This document shows positions 56,512 through 64,000 of a stretch of DNA of 64,000 nucleotides, one piece after another. The stretch spans positions 108,288,328-108,352,327 of the forward strand of contig CM019064.1 in NCBI GenBank assembly GCA_009667805.1, written 5' to 3'. The notes below the pieces were generated by a model. The model saw only the letters and a program-made list of their open reading frames with translations, did no database searches and was not told where the DNA came from. The DNA is from Leptobrachium leishanense. Taxonomy: Eukaryota > Chordata > Amphibia > Anura > Megophryidae. Positions within the stretch are counted from its first letter, which is position 1. The number at the start of each line of letters is the position of its first letter. The position numbers and the translations under genes were made by a program.

Positions 56512-58848
56512 TAAGTGTTGATATAAGCCTAATGTGTCCAAATATCGATGCAAAGCTACCCACCTAATTCACGATGCATTGGATCATATGATGATCTGAG
56601 TACATGACTACAGAGTGTTACTGACTAGAAAGCTGGGATTCTGTGAAGTCATGTGGCCAGTGTCATCTAACAATGTGGTGAATTAAAAATTAAATAACCC
56701 ATTAAATAAACCTCCATACCCTACATAGCACCCTCTGTATACAACTATATAACTAATATAAGCACCCCTATACACCCTATCTATACCCCAACTCTATATT
56801 TAGAATTTTTTTAGTTTTTAATTTATTTCTGTACATCTAAATTCTGCCTATCTTTTCATTGGCATAACTGAATTTGTATGGCTAAACGTAATTATTAGTA
56901 TCATATAAAAACTAATATCAAGTCAAGCTTATAATCAATTTATAGTAATATATATAGCAGCTAATAAAGGCTGTTCCCTTAAAAACAACAAAAAAAACCC
57001 AGAAACTGTATACTGTACGTCATTGATATTTTGCCTGGTCCATTAACCTCATCCCGCTCGACATCAAAGGAAATAATAACACATGAATGGCATTACAATT
57101 TATTTTGTCATTTTACACAATTTTAAAACTGTAACATGTAATTTCCAGCTGAGTTGTGACTTCTTATTCATCTGTTTATAGTGTTCATATTCTAATGTTC
57201 TTCTGCTGGATTCATTGTTATCTCTTTTACCAGAGGTAATTGAGAAGGGCACAGCACACGTTAGTTAAGATCTAAACGACATTTCTAATTAATTCTTGGC
57301 ATGCATATGCCTGTTCCTTAGCTATAGCTATAACTATATTTTAGAGCTTTATTTCCTTTTCAGACCAAGAGAACATAAAATCAGCCATCCCAGTATTTCA
57401 ATCCACAGGAATCATAATTTTTCTCCTTGTACATGGCTGAGATATATATTACCTGAAAGTGTTATAAGGCAAATGAAGATGATTTTTTGATCTTGAAACA
57501 AAATTGCCATGACAGGCCTGTAATATTTAATGAAACGGCTTCCCTCTTCATTGAGGAGAGATTGTAATAATCAGTCAGCAAACTCTTCCTCTCCTTGTGT
57601 TGTACAGAACAGAGATTCAAATAAGAGAGGTCAGAGATTAAGCACATCAGATTAATGTTTTGCATCCTCTTCAATTTCCAATTTCCACTGCTGAAAAATG
57701 ACATTATGATTCTGCCCTGAAAATAATTTAACCTGCACATGCTTCATAAAATTAATATTGTGTTTTTTATACATGTATGAAAAAGAAAAAGAATATAATA
57801 TAGAATTATATTTTATTTTTTAAATAATTCTATAAAATCAATACATATCATTTTCATATTTTCTTTTAGGTTTACTAAAGAAATATACATTAACTTAAAA
57901 AGAATTGTGAAATAATAATAATAATAACATTAATAATAACATTATTGTATCTGTGTCTATAATTAAACAAAATTTATTTGAATTGTTATAGTTAATACAT
58001 GGTTGATATTAATAATTTTATTGGATAAATTGGATAAATTATTTGGAATATGGATTACTTTTCCAAAGTAGATAAAAAAATAAAATAATGAAAATGTATG
58101 TAATTTTATTTCCTTCTTTGTTTATCGTTTACAGAAATACTCTTATAATGAGATGTTCTAAACATTAGAAGCCCTATTTTGGCACTTAGGCAGCAGAACA
58201 AGCTGGCAGTACTTATTTTCTGATCCTCAACACTGCACTAAAAAGGTAGGGAAGAGAGGTCGAGGGGCTAAATTTCATTTTGTGTTATTTTTTAGTTTAA
58301 AAACATTTTTATGAAGGAACGGTTTAAGCTAAATCCAATACATTTCCTTAGCGTAAAACTCATTCCAACAAATGTTTGTGTTATTTGTCTTGTAACAAAG
58401 TACTTAACAAAACATTTATATGTATGGCTTATAATAGTGTTTCTGTGAACAGAATGTCATATGATCACACTTACAATTGAAATTATGTAAATAAAGATAA
58501 CATTTTGATGCTGTTCCTTGCAATATTTATAGGTTTTAGGGCACATCTCTGATGTCCCAATAATTGTGATAAGGTCTCAAAAACAAGTAATTGATGTAAA
58601 ATATTTTTTTTCATGTTAAAGATCAAATTGCCTAATCAAGCTCTCACCCTTTCCTTGTGCATACATTTACACTTCTCATTTCAAAGTGACGTTTTCCATA
58701 CCATCACTATCTTTCTTAATCTCCAGTATAATGCTTAATGTGTTCAAATATTAATCTAGCTGGAAAAATGGCTGTGTTATGATAAATCAAGCATAACATT
58801 TACTCTGGTTTTCATGACTGTGGCACTGCACTGTGTTCAAGTTATTTG
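56512..58848. other. AT-rich DNA, no recognised gene
   Basis: Probably single-copy DNA with an (AAT)n run at about 57913-57930. Open frames are short and unassigned. Confidence 0.45.
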
Positions 58849-59279
58849 TTAACCTCTTCACTGCCATTATCAAGTACACTCATTCTTCAAAAACCACTGC
58901 AGTGCCTCAGAATCGAGTATTCTTTTTTTTACTGTAAATGCCATTCATTTGCAAATGGGCTCCAGAACACACCCCTAAAATGTCAACACATCAGCCATAA
59001 CAGATAATGTGTTCAAATATTTGAAAGCTTCATGATTAATTTTTCTTTCATGAAAACATGGAGTCCAAGCTATAACATAAACATGATGGTGCTTTTTGGC
59101 CAGCAGAGGGAGTACTCTGCCTGTCAAAAGGGCTAACCTACGATGAACATACAATGGAACACGTCTGTATATATTATTGTTGGTTATAAGGACCCAGTGG
59201 TTTAATGGAAAATGATTTTCTATTAACCAAAAATAATATAGAAAGTTATTTTCCATTAAACCATTGAGTCCTTCTAGTG

Positions 59280-59690
59280 CAGTGGTTCCCAAACGTTTTG
59301 GTGCTGCTGCCCCCCTTGGCTCCCAGACCACATCCCTAGTGACCCCATAGACACATTCACCTTATTTTTGGTAATAAGTACACTGTAAATTCAAAACAAT
59401 AACTTACAGGGTTATTCAGAGAGCGTGAAAAGCAGGAGAATGACTGGAGAATGAAAAATTCTAGGTCAAAATAGCCAATTTGGAAAGTGAGATGAAAGAG
59501 AGAATTTTTCTGGGTTGACTATTTTGACCTAGAATTTTTCATTCTCCAGCCATTCTCCTGCTTTTCACGCTCTCTGAAATAACCCTGTATATCTAACACG
59601 TTCGCACTTTCCCCCTTTTTCCTTAAAAGCCCCTGTAGATCTTTCTACTGTCCCCCAGGGGGGCAGTACTGCCCACTGTGGGAGTCACTG
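59280..59690. mobile_element. hAT-type MITE nested in the TTAA MITE
   Basis: Ends CAGTGGTTCCCAAACG and the complement of CAGTGACTCCCACAGTG. The 8-bp flanks TTCTAGTG and CTCTATTG agree at six positions, consistent with a decayed hAT duplication. It is split by the foldback element at 59407-59587. Non-coding. Confidence 0.68.
59407..59587. mobile_element. GGGTTATTC foldback MITE, 181 bp, near-perfect palindrome
   Basis: Starts CAGGGTTATTCAGAGAGCG and ends with its complement apart from one extra A. Arms of about 75-80 bp, including GAATGAAAAATTCTAGG-type sequence and GTCAAAATAGCC, pair across a short centre. TA flanks both sides. It is inserted inside a hAT MITE that is inside a TTAA MITE. Confidence 0.85.
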
Positions 59691-59734
59691 CTCTATTGGT
59701 GTTATAGAAAATCACCTGGTATTGAAGGGGTTAA

Positions 59735-62060
59735 GTATGTGTAATAGCACAAAGCCAATGTAACCATAAAATAAACTTTATATAGCTTCAGTGCATTGAA
59801 ATGATATCATAAAACACATGCTGTCACCAAACAAACAAAATTCAGAAACAAGATTGTAATCCATAATGCAGTAGGACTTCAATAGGTGAAAGCACTGAAA
59901 TATAAAAATCCTAAGGCAACAAGGAAAGCTCAGACTCTCGTGGTGAAGTGTTAAAAGATTTAAAATGGGATCTATAAATCACATTCACAAATGACAGCAC
60001 TACCAATGTTGTCCTTATATTAACTAGTTGGAACAGAACTAAAATTTTTCGTCTCTCAAATTCCTACAAATAGATGAAAATTCTAAATGTGTATTGAAGA
60101 TGCTAATTCTGCTGTACCTGTTATTACTAATGTAATTATTGCCTGTGCTCTCTTCCAAGAATGTCGGCCTCAGTAAATTATATCACTTAGGGTGACGCCT
60201 ACGTGAGGTGACGTCTACGTGGGGTGACGTTTACGATGTTGTTACCTCATGGAAGTGACCTATGTGCATTTAATTGATACAAATAGTATTTACAAAGTAA
60301 ATAATTTGGAGAAAGAAGATATTCTAACATTAGATAAAGGGTGTGACCCAAAATGAAACAGAAATGGAGACATTTAAAATGCCAGTGTAGGCATCACTGA
60401 AATGAGAGAACCTTTTTTTTCCTTTACAAATGTCACTGTTCCATTAAATTGGAGATTTCTTTCTCGCTATTGTGTTGTCATCACACTTACAAAATGGATT
60501 TACTCTGTGGGAAGCATTCCTTACAGCAAACCTGAGGTAGTCTCCTTCAGAGTACGCAGTTCAATAACTTATGGTATGCATAATCCTATTGTACCGTGCT
60601 ATACATTCACTTCTAAAATGTGAGAAATGTCATTCAGTCTCCTCAGTCCCTTGAAAATCAGCGGGATCTTGACCAGAACAAAATCACCAAAGAATAGTTG
60701 CAGAATAGTTGCAGTCATCATATAAGAAAAGAAATGAAATGCCGGGAGTCTAGAGATGCATGGATTTTTGTTATTTATGAACAATGGTTCTTTGATCATT
60801 TCAATGTTTTTTTAATCTGTGTTATCAGTTTTGAGCAGAAATACTGAATAGTCATGGTGCCATATAGTAGAGCTGCACAAGTATATTTCCCTAAAGAAAA
60901 TGAAAATACATTTTTGTCTTTGCTTAACAAAAACACCACTCAAAGTCTGCAACCTAATAAAAAATAGTGCCCTGTTATCACTAACATAAGTGTTGATATT
61001 AAGAGGGAAATAATGATAATGTTACTATCACTGTAACATTGTAACTACTGCATTTCTATATATTTTATCTTAGCAATAAGACATATAATGATGGGCATGC
61101 ATTCTCTAAATGGAACAGATTCACTAAAGGTGCTTTCTTGATCAAGATTCTAATAATGAATGTAAAACTAAGAATGGATACTGGACTAAAGCCACAAGTT
61201 CGTCATATTTACAAGAGTACTGGCCAGAACTCAAATCCTAGTACAAGGTTCTGTTTGTGGCTCTGAACCATCCACAGTTAAAAATAAAACAGTTATAAAG
61301 AAAAGGCATACAATTCACAAGATTCAAATTATAAAATAAAATCAAGTGATCCATAAAATCAAAAAACATTGTGACTTGTCATATCCTGAGTTCACTTGTT
61401 TGCTAGTACGTGAGTTGGGGCCCCTTGGTGCTCCTGGTATGTCTTAAAGGAACAATCTAGTCACCATGACTATTTAAAGCACTATTCCAGATCCTATTCT
61501 AAATAACCCCACAACATATACAGTATACAATGTTTAAGCTTGTAAGTACTTTACATTTGAAATTCATGTGCAGATGATGTAGACAGCTTGATACGATCCC
61601 CACCAGGAGGGGTATTGATCCTTGCACACAGCTCCCTATCCTTGCCCTCCGATCCTTAAATGTGGTCGGTCTGATATATACAGTATATATATATATATGG
61701 AGTTGATTAGAAAATGTGTATACGGATATACACTATACAGTGTGGGCGCTTGTTAATTTAATGAATTGATTAAAGTGCTATGTGGATTACTAATAAATAG
61801 TTAAGTGCAGCCTAAAGTATGGTAAAAAACACATAAAAAACAACCAAAATATGTGTCAAGACTAGGACAAAAAATACAAGACCATACGGCGCATAAAATA
61901 GTATAGCAATAGTGAACAGTTGGTTAATAAACAACTGGTTAATATTGAATAAAATGTAACGTTATAAATGAATAAAAGTGTCCTTTAAAATGCCAAAATA
62001 GAAAAAGAGTAAAAAATGGGCGAAAAGTAGGTATGAAGATGAGTCAATTAGTGCAAATGA
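59735..62060. other. AT-rich DNA, no recognised gene
   Basis: Contains three 16-bp direct repeats of a TGACG-type motif at 60190-60237 and a short AT microsatellite at 61678-61699. No protein-family frame recognised. Confidence 0.45.
60190..60237. repeat. Three 16-bp repeats with TGACG core
   Basis: GGGTGACGCCTACGTG, AGGTGACGTCTACGTG and GGGTGACGTTTACGAT in tandem. They resemble CRE/ATF-like sites, but a regulatory role is not shown. Confidence 0.6.
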
Positions 62061-63357
62061 GTGTTCAAAAGTGCAGCAATTCAATACTCAAAGGAGTGTT
62101 GTTGATTGAAGACAAGTGTATCAATCTTCTCTGTGGTATGTATACCAGATCTTCTCTTTAAAGGTATCCCTCAGAAAAAAATATAAAGCATAAAGGCAAT
62201 AATAGTGCAGATGGTCGTACTGGAATGGAGCAATTCAATAAAATCAATGTATGTACCACTCACATTTACTGGAGCCTAAGGGAAATCCAGGCTCAAGGAA
62301 AATAGCTGCGGCCAGATATAGGGTGGCACGTCCCTCCTTTCGTCTATGGTGGTTACTAGGTAAAGCAGAGAGAATCGGGAGACGGCACTCCCATGGCGTA
62401 ACTCTGTGCGTATATGTGGAAAATTAGAATAAAATGATCACACTCACCGATTATAGAGCCTCTCAATGCCAGGCTCAAGGGATACCGCCTTGGGCCCTCT
62501 TAAGGTGGAGGCCCAAACCCTTTGGTGTAGCAGCAGTTGGTCCAGATGTCCAAAAAAGTAGGGAGATGGAGAAAAAGTGGCGAATGCAAGATATAAAATA
62601 ATAAATTTATTGGAAATAATAAAATCCAGGACAAGTTATACCGAGACGCGTTTCGGCTGAAAAGCCTTCCTCAGTCGGTGTATTTAGTGTCCATAAAGTG
62701 CAATAAAAATATTGCACTTTATGGACACTAAATACACCGACTGAGGAAGGCTTTTCAGCCGAAACACGTCTCGGTATAACTTGTCCTGGATTTTATTATT
62801 TCCAATAAATTTATTATTTTATATCTTGCATTCGCCACTTTTTCTCCATCTCCCTACTTTTTTGGACATCTGGACCAACTGCTGCTACACCAAAGGGGTT
62901 TGGGCCTCCACCTTAAGAGGGCCCAAGGCGGTATCCCTTGAGCCTGGCATTGAGAGGCTCTATAATCGGTGAGTGTGATCAATTTTATTCTAATTTTCCA
63001 CATATACGCACAGAGTTACGCCATGGGAGTGCCGTCTCCCGATTCTCTCTGCTTTACCTAGTAACCACCATAGACGAAAGGAGGGACGTGCCACCCTATA
63101 TCTGGCCGCAAGCTATTTTCCTTGAGCCTGGATTTCCCTTAGGCTCCAGTAAATGTGAGTGGTACATACATTGATTTTATTGAATTGCTCCATTCCAGTA
63201 CGACCATCTGCACTATTATTGCCTTTATGCTTTATATTTTTTTCTGAGGGATACCTTTAAAGAGAAGATCTGGTATACATACCACAGAGAAGATTGATAC
63301 ACTTGTCTTCAATCAACAACACTCCTTTGAGTATTGAATTGCTGCACTTTTGAACAC
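62061..63357. repeat. 1.3-kb near-perfect palindrome (foldback element)
   Basis: The two 648-bp arms (62061-62708 and 62710-63357) are reverse complements with only a handful of differences, for example ACGCGTTTCGG against ACGTGTTTCGG and single-base indels near 62311 and 62435. The centre (AATAAAAATATTGCACTT near 62700-62720) has almost no spacer. Open frames on the right arm mirror non-coding sequence of the left and are not genes. The AT microsatellite at 63359-63375 abuts the end. Known frog foldback repeats carry a similar GCGTTTCGGCT motif, but I cannot assign a family. Confidence 0.92.
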
Positions 63358-63375
63358 CCATATATATATATATAC

Positions 63376-63893
63376 CTAGAATAATAATCGTGCAGCAAGG
63401 CAAACTCAGGGTTACAGTGCCGATAAGTCAGAACCAGAATAGCCAGAAGCCGTTTGCCAATATGTCAGAACCAGAATCGTCAGAAGCCGTTTGCCAATAT
63501 GTCAGAACCAGAAATTCACCAAATACAACAGAGCAGCTCTAAGGGATGTTTAACTACGTTAGGGCAATGTATGAATGCATTGCCTTCATTTTTAAACCCG
63601 GTGGGTCCGCGTCATCCCGCCGGGCACCGCCCCCAGCTTCTCATGTGACCGGCCGGATTCCCCTCAGTGCCCGGGCAGCGAGCAGCGAGGACGATGCTGC
63701 CGGGCGCCGAGAGACCACAGCGGGGTATGTAACACAGCTGCTGCCATATTTTTAGGTGTCACTTAATTGTGAGGTCCTGTAAAGGAACTGAGAGATGTCT
63801 GTTGAATGTTGTTGCCTCTTGTGACTGTCAGGGGCCCATGGTTGCATCAAACAGGGCTTTAGTAAATTAAGCATGTTGTTTACTTCTCTCTTC
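63376..63893. other. No recognised gene; short tandem repeats
   Basis: Contains three imperfect repeats of AATATGTCAGAACCAGAAT-like sequence (about 63425-63510) and a CpG-rich patch (63595-63720). The patch is not long enough to call a promoter. Confidence 0.4.
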
Positions 63894-63999
63894 TTAACCC
63901 CTTCATTACCTATATCAAGATATCACGGGCTTCAAAGGGACCATCTGGTGCACCAATAGAGATATTTCGATCTGCTGCCCAAAAGCAAATGAAATCTGT
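63894..63999. mobile_element. TTAA MITE, cut by the window end
   Basis: Begins TTAACCCCTTCATTACC, then ATATCAAGATATCACGGG and CAAAAGCAAATGAAATCTG. It matches the right end of 10597-11068 in reverse. Its other end lies outside the window. Confidence 0.75.
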
Positions 64000-64000
64000 T

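Larger units (their letters stand above)
58849..59734. mobile_element. TTAA MITE containing two nested MITEs
   Basis: Ends TTAACCTCTTCACTGCCATT and the complement of TTAACCCCTTCAATACCAGG, with TTAA at both limits. An internal palindrome at 59188-59274 pairs GGTTTAATGGAAAATGATTT with AGTTATTTTCCATTAAACC. A hAT-type MITE (59280-59690) is inserted beside it. Without the inserts it is about 470 bp, like its relatives. Confidence 0.75.

Noticed and set aside
62781..63174. Open frames in the right arm of the 1.3-kb palindrome
   Set aside because: The region is a foldback repeat; the frames are short and show no protein similarity.

Overview
This window looks like non-coding DNA from a large, repeat-rich vertebrate genome, most likely an anuran amphibian. 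I infer this from AT-rich single-copy DNA packed with several MITE families (TTAA-, TWA- and TA-flanked), CR1/L2-clade LINE fragments, a tRNA-derived SINE, a ZBED-type hAT, a Tc1 copy and a Helitron-like element. I recognise no host protein-coding exon, tRNA, rRNA or CRISPR array. Every reading frame with recognisable protein similarity belongs to a transposon and is broken.

Layout. 0-5 kb: an AT microsatellite, a GC-rich hairpin-bearing MITE, a Harbinger-type MITE inside a SINE, and a decayed Tc1 transposon. 6-15 kb: TTAA-flanked MITEs, including two about 1.2 kb long that are built almost entirely of consecutive hairpins, and a MITE filled with telomere-like TTAGGG repeats. 15-25 kb: SINE copies nested in a foldback MITE, plus further hairpin-array MITEs. 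26.7-36.2 kb: an L2-like LINE interrupted first by a 5'-truncated LINE and then by a 7,164-bp hAT with a perfect 8-bp target duplication. The hAT itself carries a Harbinger MITE and a CR1 LINE fragment in its 3' repeats. 37-42 kb: more MITEs, some holding SINE or Tc1 mini-inserts. 43.4-45.4 kb: a ~58-bp tandem array split by other insertions, including a reverse-oriented Helitron-like element with a minisatellite and long GC-rich palindromes. 45.5-62 kb: mostly AT-rich, probably single-copy DNA with scattered MITEs. 62.06-63.36 kb: a near-perfect 1.3-kb palindrome. The last 100 bases are the start of another TTAA MITE.

The clearest relationships are between elements. The SINE ends in the same ~55-bp tail as the L2-like LINE, as expected if that LINE family mobilises it. 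The nested insertions give relative ages. Two unrelated MITE groups have hairpin arms that change together between copies, keeping base pairing while sequence diverges. That is the most unusual pattern in the window.
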